NCBI RefSeq assembly: GCF_900187565.1
Contig: NZ_FYED01000004.1
Location: 310,001-374,000, forward strand
Reading direction: 5' to 3'
Origin: Pseudomonas sp. Irchel 3A7
GTDB taxonomy: Bacteria > Pseudomonadota > Gammaproteobacteria > Pseudomonadales > Pseudomonadaceae
DNA: 64,000 nt
The notes under the pieces were generated by a model. It worked only from the letters and a program-made list of their open reading frames with translations, had not been told where the DNA came from and ran no database searches. Positions 36,452-45,839 of the stretch are shown in pieces. Position 1 is the stretch's first letter. Every line of letters starts with the position of its first letter. Made by a program: the position numbers and the translations under genes.

Positions 36452-37225
36452 TTACGGCTGGCGACCAGCGGCGGCGAGGATCAGGTCGGCGATTTCCTTG
36501 GAGTGGGACACCAGCGACAAGTGACTCGACGGCAGCTCGATGGTGGTCGCCCCCATGCGCTTGGCGAGGAAGCGTTCCAGGTCCGGGTTGATGGTCTGGT
36601 CGAGGCTTGAGACCGCATACCACGACGGCTTGGTGTGCCAGGCGGCGGCCGTGGTGCGGTCGGTGAACAGGGTCTTGGCGATCGGTTGTTGCACGGCGAA
36701 CAACTGCATGGCCTTGTCGTGAGGCACGTCGCTGGCGAAGTAATTGAGGAAGGCGTCTTGCTTGAGGCTGACGAAACCGTCGTGTTCTTCGGTGCCGGCG
36801 CGCACTGGCATGGTCGGGTATTTGGCTGAGAGAGCGACGAAGTCTTCTCCGGCATCCGGTGCGCGCGCGGCGACGTACACCAGCGAACTGACCTTCGGAT
36901 CGACCCCGGCTTCACTGACCACGGTACCGGCGTAGGAGTGGCCCACCAGCACGGTCGGTCCGTCCTGCTGATCAATAACCCGTTTGGTGGCGGCCACGTC
37001 ATCGGCCACCGAAGTCAGCGGATTCTGCACGGCGGTGACGTGCAGGCCGGCGGCTTGCAAGCGGGTGATCACGTCCGCCCAGCTGGAACCATCGGCCCAG
37101 GAACCGTGCACCAGCACGACGTTGTTGGCCTTGACCGGTGCGGTCGTGGTGGCGGCCATGGCGGAACCGGTGCCGAGCATGAACAGGCTGGCGGCGATCA
37201 GGCAGAGTTTGCTCAATGGTTTCAT
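36452..37225 (-). CDS. exported alpha/beta hydrolase
   Basis: 257 residues from the ATG at 37223-37225; the upstream 13 codons lack a signal-like start and are dropped. A signal peptide (about 1-24) is followed by an alpha/beta hydrolase domain with oxyanion HGSWADGSSW, nucleophile elbow GHSYAG (Ser near 104) and a terminal His in SSHLSLVSH. It is of the salicylate esterase/EstC-like group. It is clearly related to the cytosolic hydrolase at 61305-62003. Confidence 0.82.
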   Translation of the reverse strand: MKPLSKLCLIAASLFMLGTGSAMAATTTAPVKANNVVLVHGSWADGSSWADVITRLQAAGLHVTAVQNPLTSVADDVAATKRVIDQQDGPTVLVGHSYAGTVVSEAGVDPKVSSLVYVAARAPDAGEDFVALSAKYPTMPVRAGTEEHDGFVSLKQDAFLNYFASDVPHDKAMQLFAVQQPIAKTLFTDRTTAAAWHTKPSWYAVSSLDQTINPDLERFLAKRMGATTIELPSSHLSLVSHSKEIADLILAAAGRQP

Positions 37226-37404
37226 GGTGTGGACCCTTGTCATCATCAGTGGGAGGCGTGTCACCCGGCTGGGTGACTGACGACTTCACTGTAGGGAGCG
37301 AGGGGGTTGGGTACGCTGACAACTCAATGACAAGTTTGTAATGAAGCCTGGTTGTACCTGATCCATTGTGAGAGCGGACAACCTATATCGAGATGTATGT
37401 GCAC

Positions 37405-37450
37405 AATAAAAAAGAAACCCCGGACAGACCTGATCTCCCCGGGGTTTCCT
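37405..37450 (-). terminator. Rho-independent terminator
   Basis: On the minus strand GGAAACCCCGGGG and CCGGGGTTTC form a stem, followed by TTTTTTATTG. It lies 26 bases beyond the stop of the 74-residue exported protein. Confidence 0.8.
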
Positions 37451-37475
37451 GTATCAACCAGCTCAAGGCCGTTGA

Positions 37476-37700
37476 TCAATAGCGCTGATATTTCGAACCG
37501 AACTCAGGGCGGTTTTCCGCGACGTAGAGTTTTGCTTTCTGGCTGTCCTGACGGTCGATGCCAACCGTGTTCACATTCAGGGTGGCCGGCTGGCTGACAG
37601 TGGCTGCTGCAACGACCGCCTGAGTGGCATGTGGCGCGGCGATGGCGGAAGTGGCACCAAGAACCGAAAGGGCGAAACCAAGACCAATGATGCTTTTCAT
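37476..37700 (-). CDS. small exported protein with FGSKYQRY tail
   Basis: 74 residues from the ATG preceded by GGAGCAACATC. A signal peptide (about 1-22, ending AIA) leaves a mature peptide of about 50 residues. The last 14 residues (AENRPEFGSKYQRY) are nearly identical to the end of the 117-residue protein at 38794-39147, although the middles differ. Function unknown. A clear terminator follows. Confidence 0.8.
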   Translation of the reverse strand: MKSIIGLGFALSVLGATSAIAAPHATQAVVAAATVSQPATLNVNTVGIDRQDSQKAKLYVAENRPEFGSKYQRY

Positions 37701-37807
37701 GATGTTGCTCCAGAGCGTGGGGAGAAGATGTGGCCACTGTAGTACTGGAGCGTTGCGATGAGAAAACACCCTTACGCATAGTTGTTATCGAGAACGGTGA
37801 TCCTTTG

Positions 37808-38542
37808 TCAGCGGGGCGTGCTGTCGCTGAGCCAGCGCTGTTTTATCTGTTCCAGGCGGCCATCGCGGTTCATCTCATCCAGCGCCTGTTGCCAGCGTTC
37901 GACCTGATGCACATCGGTCTGCAGGGAAAACGCGATGTAGCTGCCTTGCTGCATCAGCGGCATCTGATAGTGCAACTGGCTGGGTGCCAACCCTTCTTCG
38001 CGGGCCATGGTGGCGATGGAGAGGGTATCGGCCACCACGAAGTCGGTTCGGCCCATGCGCGCCAGGCGCATCATTTGTTCGGGCGAGGCGACACCGTACA
38101 AGTTGGTCAGGCCCTGCTTCTGCAAGTAGCTGTAGACCAACCATTTGCGCGGCACGACAATCCGCCCCAGGTTGCCGGCTTCCAGCAAACTGTGTACCGG
38201 TGGCCGGACGCTGTCGGCGGAGTACAGCGCGGTTTCCACTTCCAGCAACGGCCCGACCCATTGGTACCGGTCATCGCGCTCGGCAGTGCGCAGTACGGTA
38301 AAGACCCCGGTGGCCGGTTCAGTACTGGCCACGTGCAAGGCGCGCAGCAACGGCACTTGCTGCAGGCTCACCTGATCGCCGGTGCGTTCGGCCAGGGCCA
38401 GTACCACATCCACACCGAATCCCACCAATTGGCCGCCTTGCTCGAAGTGCAGGGGGGGATGGTTGTCGGTGAGCAGGGTCAGATCGGCCGCGAGTGTATT
38501 GAGCGTCAGGAAACCCAACAGCCAACCGGCAAAGCGCTTCAT
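37808..38542 (-). CDS. periplasmic solute-binding protein, family 3
   Basis: 244 residues with a signal peptide (about 1-18). SBP_bac_3 fold: LTLLTDNHPPLHF at the start, a GFGVDVVLALAERTG motif, and a C-terminal LDEMNRDGRLEQIKQRWL helix. No transporter genes adjoin, so it may be an orphan sensor-like or amino-acid-binding protein, as many Pseudomonas copies are. Confidence 0.8.
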   Translation of the reverse strand: MKRFAGWLLGFLTLNTLAADLTLLTDNHPPLHFEQGGQLVGFGVDVVLALAERTGDQVSLQQVPLLRALHVASTEPATGVFTVLRTAERDDRYQWVGPLLEVETALYSADSVRPPVHSLLEAGNLGRIVVPRKWLVYSYLQKQGLTNLYGVASPEQMMRLARMGRTDFVVADTLSIATMAREEGLAPSQLHYQMPLMQQGSYIAFSLQTDVHQVERWQQALDEMNRDGRLEQIKQRWLSDSTPR

Positions 38543-38673
38543 GAATCGTCCTTGATGTAATGAAGCGCGAATCTTAGTACGGGCACAGTGCCACTGTCCC
38601 GGACTATCTCCGGGGCTTTTGTGTCAGAGATGAGGATTTATGGGGATGGCTGCCGAGGTTTGTCGCAAAAAAA

Positions 38674-38764
38674 CTGTGGGAGCGAGCCTGCTCGCGAAGG
38701 CGGCGAGCCAGACGACATCATCATCGACTGGTCGACCGCATTCGCGAGCAGGCTCGCTCCCACA
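38674..38764. repeat. REP doublet
   Basis: TGTGGGAGCGAGCCTGCTCG and its reverse about 40 bases later, between the solute-binding protein gene and the repeat protein gene. Confidence 0.87.
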
Positions 38765-38793
38765 ATTGATCTGTATTGTTTTTGAGAGCGCGA

Positions 38794-39147
38794 TCAGTAG
38801 CGCTGGTATTTCGAACCGAACTCGGCGCGGTTTTCCGCGACGGTTACAGCGCCGCGCTCACGCAGATCCTGCAAGCGATCGGCGCCACCCTCGGCAACAC
38901 GATTCTGGATCAGGCGATCGGAACCACCTTCAGCGACCCGTTCACGCAACTCTTGCAACCGATCGGCACCGCCTTCAGCCACGCGATTTTGTTGCAAGCG
39001 GTCCGAGCCGCCTTCGGCCACCAAGACCTTGATGGTGCTTTGGGAGGCGACACTCGAGGTGTTGGCCGATGCCAGGTTCGACAGGCCAAGACCGCCCACC
39101 AGTGCCAGGCCGAGTGCCAGGGACGAAACTTTCGAGAAGTTGAACAT
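38794..39147 (-). CDS. small exported protein with VAEGG repeats and FGSKYQRY tail
   Basis: 117 residues with a signal peptide (about 1-28). The mature part holds four repeats of 13-15 residues, alternating VAEGGSDRLQQNR-like and VAEGGADRLQELRER-like units. It ends VAENRAEFGSKYQRY, the same tail as the protein at 37476-37700. The repeats are encoded by similar DNA, so they arose by duplication. Function unknown; a secreted repeat peptide released by proteolysis is possible but unsupported. Confidence 0.82.
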   Translation of the reverse strand: MFNFSKVSSLALGLALVGGLGLSNLASANTSSVASQSTIKVLVAEGGSDRLQQNRVAEGGADRLQELRERVAEGGSDRLIQNRVAEGGADRLQDLRERGAVTVAENRAEFGSKYQRY

Positions 39148-39341
39148 GGTTGATTCTCCGTGCGCTTAATAAGTGAGTGGTCAGTAGCTCGTGCTAGCTG
39201 GTGGTCACAGTTAAACGCCGGGGTGTATCGCTGATGTGTGCTTGAACAGCGCGAAATCGGTTTTTGCGTATCCGGGCGGGGTTCATATACAGAAGGATAC
39301 AAACCCCTGGAAAAATGTTGATTCCTGCGTTTCGCGCATTT

Positions 39342-40076
39342 CTACGCTTCGAGCATTTCCACCGGGTAGGAGAAAACATAGCCTTCACTGCGCACGGTCT
39401 TGATGTAGGTCGCCTCCCGTGAGTCATCCTTCAACCGTTGACGCAGCCGACTCACCAACAAGTCGATGGAGCGATCGAACAGGTCGGCGTCGCGGCCCTG
39501 GGTCAGGTTGAGTAACTGGTCGCGGCTCAATACCCGTTGCGGGTGATCGAGGAACACCCGCAGCAGTCGGTATTCGGCGCCACTGAGGGCAACCAGCGTG
39601 TCGTCTTCATCGAGCAGGTGGCGAGCGGTGGTGTCCAGGCGCCAGCGGCCGAAGGCCAGCATGCGGCCGCTTTCGGTGACCAACAGGTTGGGCGGCAGCA
39701 TGCGGGTGCGGCGCAGCACGGCGTTGATCCGCGCCAGCAGTTCACGGGCGGCGAAGGGCTTGGTCAGATAGTCGTCGGCGCCCATTTCCAGGCCCAGGAT
39801 GCGGTCGGTTTCGTCGTTGCGCGCGGTGAGCATCAGGATCGGCGTGGCTTTGTGTTTGCCTGAACGCAACTCGCGGCACAGCACCAGACCGTCGTCGCCG
39901 GGCAACATGATGTCGAGCACGATCAGGTCTACCTGATTGGCTTCCAGAAAGCTGCGCATTTGCCGGCCGTCGGCAACCACCGTGGTGCGCAGGCCGTTTT
40001 TCTTCAGGTAATTGCCGACCAGTTCGCGAATTTCGCGATCGTCGTCGACGATCAGGATGTGGTTGACGTGGTCCAT
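39342..40076 (-). CDS. orphan OmpR-family response regulator
   Basis: 244 residues. Receiver with Asp in LIVLDIMLPGDDG (near 54) and Lys in YLTKPFA (near 105), then a winged helix ending YIKTVRSEGYVFSYPV. No kinase gene lies beside it. It is upstream of, and on the same strand as, the small repeat protein, with a 194-base gap. Confidence 0.87.
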   Translation of the reverse strand: MDHVNHILIVDDDREIRELVGNYLKKNGLRTTVVADGRQMRSFLEANQVDLIVLDIMLPGDDGLVLCRELRSGKHKATPILMLTARNDETDRILGLEMGADDYLTKPFAARELLARINAVLRRTRMLPPNLLVTESGRMLAFGRWRLDTTARHLLDEDDTLVALSGAEYRLLRVFLDHPQRVLSRDQLLNLTQGRDADLFDRSIDLLVSRLRQRLKDDSREATYIKTVRSEGYVFSYPVEMLEA

Positions 40077-40109
40077 CGGTCGATCCCTTGTATTCGTTGT
40101 TGTGCACCC

Positions 40110-40212
40110 TGTGCAGGAGCGAGCTTGCTCGCGATGGGTTTGAAGGCGACGCGTTTAATCAGGAAACACGCGTTATCGTTCACGTCCATCGCGAGCGAGC
40201 TCGCTCCTACAG
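40110..40212. repeat. REP doublet
   Basis: GCAGGAGCGAGCTTGCTCGC and GCGAGCGAGCTCGCTCC between ppnN and the response regulator gene. Confidence 0.87.
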
Positions 40213-40220
40213 AAAAGCAA

Positions 40221-41594
40221 TCAGGCAACCACTCGATAACACGGCACATACGCCGCGCCACCGGGCAGTTTCATCCGGTGCTGGGCGACGAAGGCCTTGA
40301 GCAGTTGGTCCAGCGGCTGCATCACTGCCGCATCGCCACGGATCTGGTAAGGCCCGTGTTTTTCGATCAGGCGGATGCCCTTGTCCTTGACGTTGCCGGC
40401 GACGATGCCGGAGAACGCGCGGCGCAGGTTGGCGGCCAGTTCGTGGGCGGGCAGGTCGCGGCTCAGTTTCAGGTTGGCCATGTTTTCGTGGGTCGGGTCG
40501 AACGGGCGCTGGAAACCTTCGTCGATTTTCAGCAGCCAGTTGAAATGGAACGCATCGTTGCGCTCGCGGCGGAACTGTTTGACCGCCTTGAGGCCCAGGG
40601 TCATTTGCCGGGCGACTTCCGCCGGATCGTCGATGATGATCTGGTAATGCTTCTTGGCCCCTTCGCCCAGGGTGGCGCCGACGAAGGCGTCGAGTTGTTC
40701 CAGGTACGGTGCGGCGTGTTTCGGGCCGGTGAGGATGACCGGGAAGGGCAGGCCTTCGTTGCCCGGGTGCATCAGGATGCCCAGCAGGTACAGGAACTCT
40801 TCGGCCGTACCGGCGCCCCCCGGGAAGATGATGATACCGTGGCCGACGCGCACGAAGGCTTCCAGGCGTTTTTCGATGTCTGGCAGGATCACCAGTTCGT
40901 TGACGATCGGGTTCGGCGCCTCGGCAGCGATGATCCCGGGTTCGGTCAGGCCCAGGTAACGGCCGCCGTGGATGCGCTGTTTGGCGTGGGCGATGGTGGC
41001 GCCTTTCATCGGGCCTTTCATCACGCCGGGGCCGCAACCGGTGCAGACGTCCAGGCTGCGCAGGCCCAGTTCATGGCCGACTTTCTTGGTGTATTTGTAT
41101 TCTTCGGTATTGATCGAGTGACCGCCCCAGCACACCACGATCTTCGGCTCGACGCCGGGACGCAGGGTGCGGGCATTGCGCAGCAGGTGGAACACGTAGT
41201 CGCTGATGCCCTGGGAGGTGCTCAGGTCGATGCGTTGGCTGTCGAGTTCGTTTTCGGTATAGACGATGTCGCGCAGGGCGCTGAACAGCATTTCACGGGT
41301 GCTGGCGATCATTTCGCCGTCGACGAAAGCGTCGGCCGGGGCGTTCAGCAGTTCCAGGCGTACGCCTCGGTCTTGTTGGTGGATGCGGATTTCGAAGTCC
41401 TTGTAGGCTTCGAGGATGGTCTTGGCGTTATCGACGTGGGCGCCGGTATTGAGGATGGCCAGGGCGCATTGGCGGAAGATGTCGTAGGTGCTGCCGGATC
41501 CGGCTTCGCTCAGTTGCTGGACTTCCCGTTGGGAGAGTGTTTCCAGGCTGCCTTTCGGGCTGACCGAAGCGTTGATTACTTGTCGTTGGGTCAT
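40221..41594 (-). CDS. ppnN: nucleotide 5'-monophosphate nucleosidase
   Basis: 457 residues. LOG-type (lysine decarboxylase-like) core with the nucleotide motif PGGAGTAEEFL (near 260-270), flanked by an N-terminal DUF4478-like and a C-terminal DUF3412-like region, the architecture of PpnN/YgdH. It cleaves purine and pyrimidine nucleoside monophosphates to base and ribose 5-phosphate and is bound by (p)ppGpp in E. coli. The length matches E. coli PpnN (454). Confidence 0.9.
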   Translation of the reverse strand: MTQRQVINASVSPKGSLETLSQREVQQLSEAGSGSTYDIFRQCALAILNTGAHVDNAKTILEAYKDFEIRIHQQDRGVRLELLNAPADAFVDGEMIASTREMLFSALRDIVYTENELDSQRIDLSTSQGISDYVFHLLRNARTLRPGVEPKIVVCWGGHSINTEEYKYTKKVGHELGLRSLDVCTGCGPGVMKGPMKGATIAHAKQRIHGGRYLGLTEPGIIAAEAPNPIVNELVILPDIEKRLEAFVRVGHGIIIFPGGAGTAEEFLYLLGILMHPGNEGLPFPVILTGPKHAAPYLEQLDAFVGATLGEGAKKHYQIIIDDPAEVARQMTLGLKAVKQFRRERNDAFHFNWLLKIDEGFQRPFDPTHENMANLKLSRDLPAHELAANLRRAFSGIVAGNVKDKGIRLIEKHGPYQIRGDAAVMQPLDQLLKAFVAQHRMKLPGGAAYVPCYRVVA

Positions 41595-41809
41595 TCAATG
41601 ATCCTTAAAACGATGTCATTCCCACAGAAATAACGAATGGCATCCGAATAGTGTGTATCCATGAAAGAAGATGGCACGAACTGCGCGGTCTCGCCACGTC
41701 CCCCGTTTGACGATGAAAAGATGAAAAGGAGCCCCAGCATAGCTAAATCCCTCGCAGAGGCGATAATGCCTGCACTCTTTTTGTCCGTGATTGAAGGAAA
41801 ACCGACGTA

Positions 41810-42337
41810 ATGTTCGAAATCCAGCCGATGAACGCCGAAACCTATCGGCAACAGACGCGACGCAGCACGCTGATCATCGCGCTGATTTTCCTGGCACTGG
41901 CGATGGTGCTGTCCACCACGGCGGTGGCGTTGTTCGGTACGCCTGGCGGGGACAATCTGCGCTTCAACATCGGCGGCGTGTTTGCCGCCGTGCTGGTGAT
42001 GGCAGCGCTGATGCGCAAGGTGTTCTGGACTCAGGCATGGATGGCGCCGGCGGTCTACAGCTGGCAGCTCAAGCGCAGTCTGATGAGCGTCACCAACGTC
42101 ATGCATCACCTCACGGCGGCGGTTGATGCAGGTGATCCGAGCGCAATGAAGCTGCTACGGTTCTATCATCTGGGTTTGAACCAAATGCACCAGCTGGACG
42201 GTAACTCCAGCGATCATGGGCAATTGATCCGGGAAATGGATCAGCACAAGGCGCGGATGCAAGCGCTGGGTATCGACACTGAACAGACGCGGCTGGACCC
42301 GGTCTGGATCGAGGCTGTGAAGCAGGCGTCGCGGTAA
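41810..42337 (+). CDS. DUF3087 family membrane protein
   Basis: 175 residues with two membrane segments (about 20-42 and 52-72) near the N terminus, then a helical cytoplasmic part. It matches the DUF3087 family common in Pseudomonas. Function unknown. It lies 40 bases before the diguanylate cyclase gene and may be co-transcribed with it. Confidence 0.8.
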   Translation: MFEIQPMNAETYRQQTRRSTLIIALIFLALAMVLSTTAVALFGTPGGDNLRFNIGGVFAAVLVMAALMRKVFWTQAWMAPAVYSWQLKRSLMSVTNVMHHLTAAVDAGDPSAMKLLRFYHLGLNQMHQLDGNSSDHGQLIREMDQHKARMQALGIDTEQTRLDPVWIEAVKQASR

Positions 42338-42377
42338 ACCGCAGGCGTCTGTCAACACGATTCAAGGAGCGAACGTC

Positions 42378-43931
42378 ATGGGGCACCCATCAATCTACGA
42401 CCGCATCGAAAAAAACCGGCCCGGCGTTGCCAGGCTCAAGGTTCGCGCGGCGGTGACGCTATTGGTTGCGGTGTGCCTGTCGATGGCGCTGATTGTCAGC
42501 TGGGAAGTCTGGAGCGCGCGGCAGTATCATCTGCAGGACAAGGAAGTGGCGATGTCCAACCTTGCGCAGACCCTGGCCTCCCAGGCTCAGGCGTCGATCA
42601 AGCAGGCCGATACCTTGCTGTTCAGCCTGGTCGATCGCCTGGAAAACGACGGCATTGAAGAAGGCCGGCTCAATCGCCTGCAACGCTTGCTCAGTGCCCA
42701 GCGAAGTGAGCTGAGCCAGCTCCATGGCTTGTTCGTATATGACGAAACCGGGAAGTGGATCGCCAATTCCAATGGTGCCGAGGTCGGCGTCGCCAACAAT
42801 TCCGACCGCGAGTACTTCATCTACCATCGCGATCACCCGGACCGCGGTCCGCATATCGGTCCGTCAATCAAGAGCCGTTCCAGCGGCGAATGGATCATGA
42901 CGGTGTCGCGGCGGGTCAATCACCCCGATGGCAGTTTCGCCGGCGTTGCGCTGGCGACGATTTACCTCACGCACTTCCTGCAGCTCTACGACAGTATCGA
43001 CATGGGCAGTAACGGTGTGATCAACCTGATCGCCGACAATGCCTCCATCATTGTGCGTCGTCCGTTCAGCGAGGCGGACATCGGCACCAGCCTGGCCAGG
43101 AGCCCGCTGTTCACCCAGTTGCTGCCCCAGGCCGGTTCGGGCACGGCGACGATCAAGTCGATCATCGATGGCGTCGAGCGAGTGGTGGGTTATCGCCGGG
43201 TCGAGGGGTATCCATTGATTATCTTTGTCGCGTTGAACAAGGACGAAGTGCTGGCCGGCTGGCGCAAGGAGTCAATGCTCAGTGCGGTGATCGTATCGTT
43301 GTTGCTCGGGTTTCTCGGGGTACTCGGTTATCGCCTGATGCAGTTGATGAAGCAACAGAACCGCATCCAGGTCGAGTTGCTCGGGTCCCAGGACAAGCTC
43401 CTCGAACTCAATCGAAACCTGGAATTGCTGGCCCTGGAAGATGCACTCACCGGATTGGCCAACCGGCGCCAGTTCGATCTGTTCATTCAGGCGGAAACGG
43501 GGCGCGCCCGGCGCAACCTGACCGGTCTGGCACTGCTGATGATCGATGTCGATCATTTCAAGGCGTTCAACGATCACTACGGCCATTTGGCCGGTGATCA
43601 GTGTTTGCGCAATATCGCGGCCATCATCATCGAGCACATCAAGCGCCCCGGTGACCTGGCCGCGCGTTTTGGTGGCGAAGAGTTCGCCGTGGTGCTGCCC
43701 GGCACCGATTACGTGGGAGCGTTTCTGGTAGCGGAGAAAGTCCGCCGCGCGGTGCAGACGGCAGGTCTTGCGCACAGTGAAAGCCCGGAAGCCGTGATCA
43801 CGGTGAGCGTCGGTGTGTGCGGCTACGATCCGGCATCACAAACCAGCACCGAGGATTTGATCGGTGCCGCCGACAAGGCGCTGTACGTGGCCAAGGCCAG
43901 CGGGCGCAACATGAGCGTCATTGCCAACTGA
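42378..43931 (+). CDS. diguanylate cyclase with periplasmic Cache sensor
   Basis: 517 residues. TM1 (about 25-45), a periplasmic dCache-like domain (about 50-290), TM2 (about 300-320), a short coiled coil, and a GGDEF domain (about 355-515). The active site is GGEEF in ARFGGEEF, and the inhibitory I-site RxxD is present five residues before it (RPGD), so the enzyme should make cyclic di-GMP and be feedback controlled. The ligand is unknown. The ATG follows AAGGAGCGAACGTC. Confidence 0.9.
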   Translation: MGHPSIYDRIEKNRPGVARLKVRAAVTLLVAVCLSMALIVSWEVWSARQYHLQDKEVAMSNLAQTLASQAQASIKQADTLLFSLVDRLENDGIEEGRLNRLQRLLSAQRSELSQLHGLFVYDETGKWIANSNGAEVGVANNSDREYFIYHRDHPDRGPHIGPSIKSRSSGEWIMTVSRRVNHPDGSFAGVALATIYLTHFLQLYDSIDMGSNGVINLIADNASIIVRRPFSEADIGTSLARSPLFTQLLPQAGSGTATIKSIIDGVERVVGYRRVEGYPLIIFVALNKDEVLAGWRKESMLSAVIVSLLLGFLGVLGYRLMQLMKQQNRIQVELLGSQDKLLELNRNLELLALEDALTGLANRRQFDLFIQAETGRARRNLTGLALLMIDVDHFKAFNDHYGHLAGDQCLRNIAAIIIEHIKRPGDLAARFGGEEFAVVLPGTDYVGAFLVAEKVRRAVQTAGLAHSESPEAVITVSVGVCGYDPASQTSTEDLIGAADKALYVAKASGRNMSVIAN

Positions 43932-43971
43932 CGGCGACTTGCCGAACCGGGTCGCAACAGACTGCGATCTT

Positions 43972-44328
43972 TTAAAGCGCCCTGAACACTCGAAGATAGA
44001 CCACTGCGTTGATCACCAGCACCGCACCGGCCAGCCAAAGCTGAATAGTCGGAGTCAGGCCGGTCGGATAAATCACCGGCCACACATAGTGTTCGATGAA
44101 ACCGGCGCCGTAACCGCTTTGCCCGGCAGCGTGTCGCATCAGGTTTTCCCAGCGAGTCAACGGGCAGGGCAGGTGGAACAGTTCCACGGCCACACCCCAG
44201 GCGGCAGCGGGCAGGTGCCACCGCATCAAGCGGCGCCATTTGAGCACCAGCAGCCCGCCGAACACGACAAACAGAATGAACGAAAGGTGAAACAGCACCA
44301 GTCCATCGGCGGCGATTCGGTAGAGCAT
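43972..44328 (-). CDS. DUF2784 membrane protein
   Basis: 118 residues from the ATG preceded by GGGAG; an upstream extension in the same frame is dropped. Three or four membrane segments and the family motif CPLTRWEN (near 70), followed by FIEHYVWPVIYP. Function unknown. It is convergent with the diguanylate cyclase gene. Confidence 0.83.
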   Translation of the reverse strand: MLYRIAADGLVLFHLSFILFVVFGGLLVLKWRRLMRWHLPAAAWGVAVELFHLPCPLTRWENLMRHAAGQSGYGAGFIEHYVWPVIYPTGLTPTIQLWLAGAVLVINAVVYLRVFRAL

Positions 44329-44475
44329 GTCGACTCCCGCAGGCGTCAGGTGAATGGCTCCATGGTACTCGAAGCAAGCGGGCAGCCGATGAGTGGCAAG
44401 ATGCGCAAGATTGTTCAAGCCATTGGCCGCGACTGCTGGCACAGTCTGAGGTCTTTTCCCTGGTTGTAGAGCGTT

Positions 44476-45174
44476 ATGTCCAATTCACACTTGCCGCGCA
44501 CGGCGTTCCTGCGCGGTGCTGCGGCGATCATGCCGCTGTCCCTGGCGACCGCGCCCTGGGGCTTGCTGGCAGGTTCCATGGCGATCGAAGCCAATCTGAC
44601 GCCCCTGCAAGGCCAGGGCCTGTCGAGCATCGTGTTTGCCGGCGCTGCGCAACTGGTGGCCATCGGCATGCTCAAGGGCGGGGCCGGGATCTTTTCGATC
44701 CTGCTGACCACTTTGTTGCTGACGTCCCAGCATTTGCTCTACGGGATGAGCATGCGTTCGGTGATCTCGCCATTGCCGGGACGCTGGCGGGTGGGCCTGG
44801 GATTTCTGCTCACCGATGAATTGTTCGCACTGACCAGCCAGCACGACAAACAACAGTTCGACCGCTGGTATGCCCTTGGCGTGGGCCTGACGTTCTATAT
44901 CGCCTGGAACCTCTTCACCCTGGCCGGGATCGTGCTCGGCAGCAGCATTCCGGGGCTTGAGCACCTGGGTCTGGACTTCTCCATCGCCGCCACCTTCATC
45001 GCCCTGATCACCCCGGTGGTACGCAATGTGCCGACCGTGGTCTGCGTCGCGGTGTCGTTGTTCTGCTCGGTGCTGTTCAGCTACTGGCAATGGGGCTCGG
45101 CGCTGGTGCTGTCGGGGTTGGCGGGGATGACCGCCGGGTTTATCTGCAACAAATTCTGGGGAGCGCGCACATGA
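44476..45174 (+). CDS. azlC: AzlC-family amino-acid exporter subunit
   Basis: 232 residues with about six membrane segments. Family features: FLRGAAAIMPLSLATAPWGLLAG at the start and FAGAAQLVAI in the second helix. With AzlD it exports branched-chain amino acids. Its TGA overlaps the azlD ATG. A short transcription unit. Confidence 0.88.
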   Translation: MSNSHLPRTAFLRGAAAIMPLSLATAPWGLLAGSMAIEANLTPLQGQGLSSIVFAGAAQLVAIGMLKGGAGIFSILLTTLLLTSQHLLYGMSMRSVISPLPGRWRVGLGFLLTDELFALTSQHDKQQFDRWYALGVGLTFYIAWNLFTLAGIVLGSSIPGLEHLGLDFSIAATFIALITPVVRNVPTVVCVAVSLFCSVLFSYWQWGSALVLSGLAGMTAGFICNKFWGART

Positions 45175-45485
45175 TGGTCTGGGCGGTGATTATCGGCATG
45201 GGCGTGTTGGTGTTCCTCAACCGCTATGTCTTTCTGGAGCCGCGGCTGCCGGTGCGCCTGAGCAGCAATGCCCGGCAGTTTCTCGGTTTCGCCGTGCCGG
45301 GGATGTTGACCGCGATCTGCGGGCCGATCGTGTTCATGCCCGAGAAACAGCTGAATCTGCAATGGGATAACCCCTACCTGATCAGCTCGCTGGTGGCCGT
45401 CGGCCTGGTGCTGTACACCCGCAATACCCTGCTCAGCATGTTGTTGAGCATGGGGTTTTTCTTTTTGCTGCGTTGGTGGCTGTAA
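45171..45485 (+). CDS. azlD: AzlD-family exporter subunit
   Basis: 104 residues from the ATG overlapping the azlC stop, with four membrane segments and the family pattern FLNRYVFLEPRLP near the N terminus. It is the small partner of AzlC. Confidence 0.87.
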   Translation: MMVWAVIIGMGVLVFLNRYVFLEPRLPVRLSSNARQFLGFAVPGMLTAICGPIVFMPEKQLNLQWDNPYLISSLVAVGLVLYTRNTLLSMLLSMGFFFLLRWWL

Positions 45486-45552
45486 GTCGGGGCGTGGGAA
45501 ATTGTTCTACGCTTAAGGTTGATGAACGATCCCTTCAGGAAGAGAGGTGAGC

Positions 45553-45699
45553 ATGGCCAATGAACCCAAGCGTCTGGATCCCGAAGAAGATGTGGATGAG
45601 CCGACGGAAGAAGAGATTGAGCAGCAGAAGCGTTCGGTGCCGGACTGGAAGCACCCTGACGATGGCACGGAACTGTCGGAGCCTGACCGCAAATTCTGA
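45553..45699 (+). CDS. small acidic protein
   Basis: 48 residues (MANEPKRLDPEEDVDEPTEE at the N terminus), very rich in Glu, Asp, Pro and Lys, so probably unfolded. A strong ribosome site (AAGAGAGGTGA) precedes the ATG. Similar short proteins occur in many Pseudomonas genomes. Function unknown. Confidence 0.72.
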   Translation: MANEPKRLDPEEDVDEPTEEEIEQQKRSVPDWKHPDDGTELSEPDRKF

Positions 45700-45733
45700 G
45701 ATATTTTTGGAACCCTGAGCAAGGGAGATTTTT

Positions 45734-45824
45734 TGTGGGAGCGAGCCTGCTCGCGAAGGCAGTGTGTCAGTCAACGAATAAATTGTCTGACCCAACGCTT
45801 TCGCGAGCAGGCTCGCTCCCACAA
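45734..45824. repeat. REP doublet
   Basis: TGTGGGAGCGAGCCTGCTCG and its reverse 40 bases later. Confidence 0.87.
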
Positions 45825-45839
45825 GTACTCAAAAGGGGT

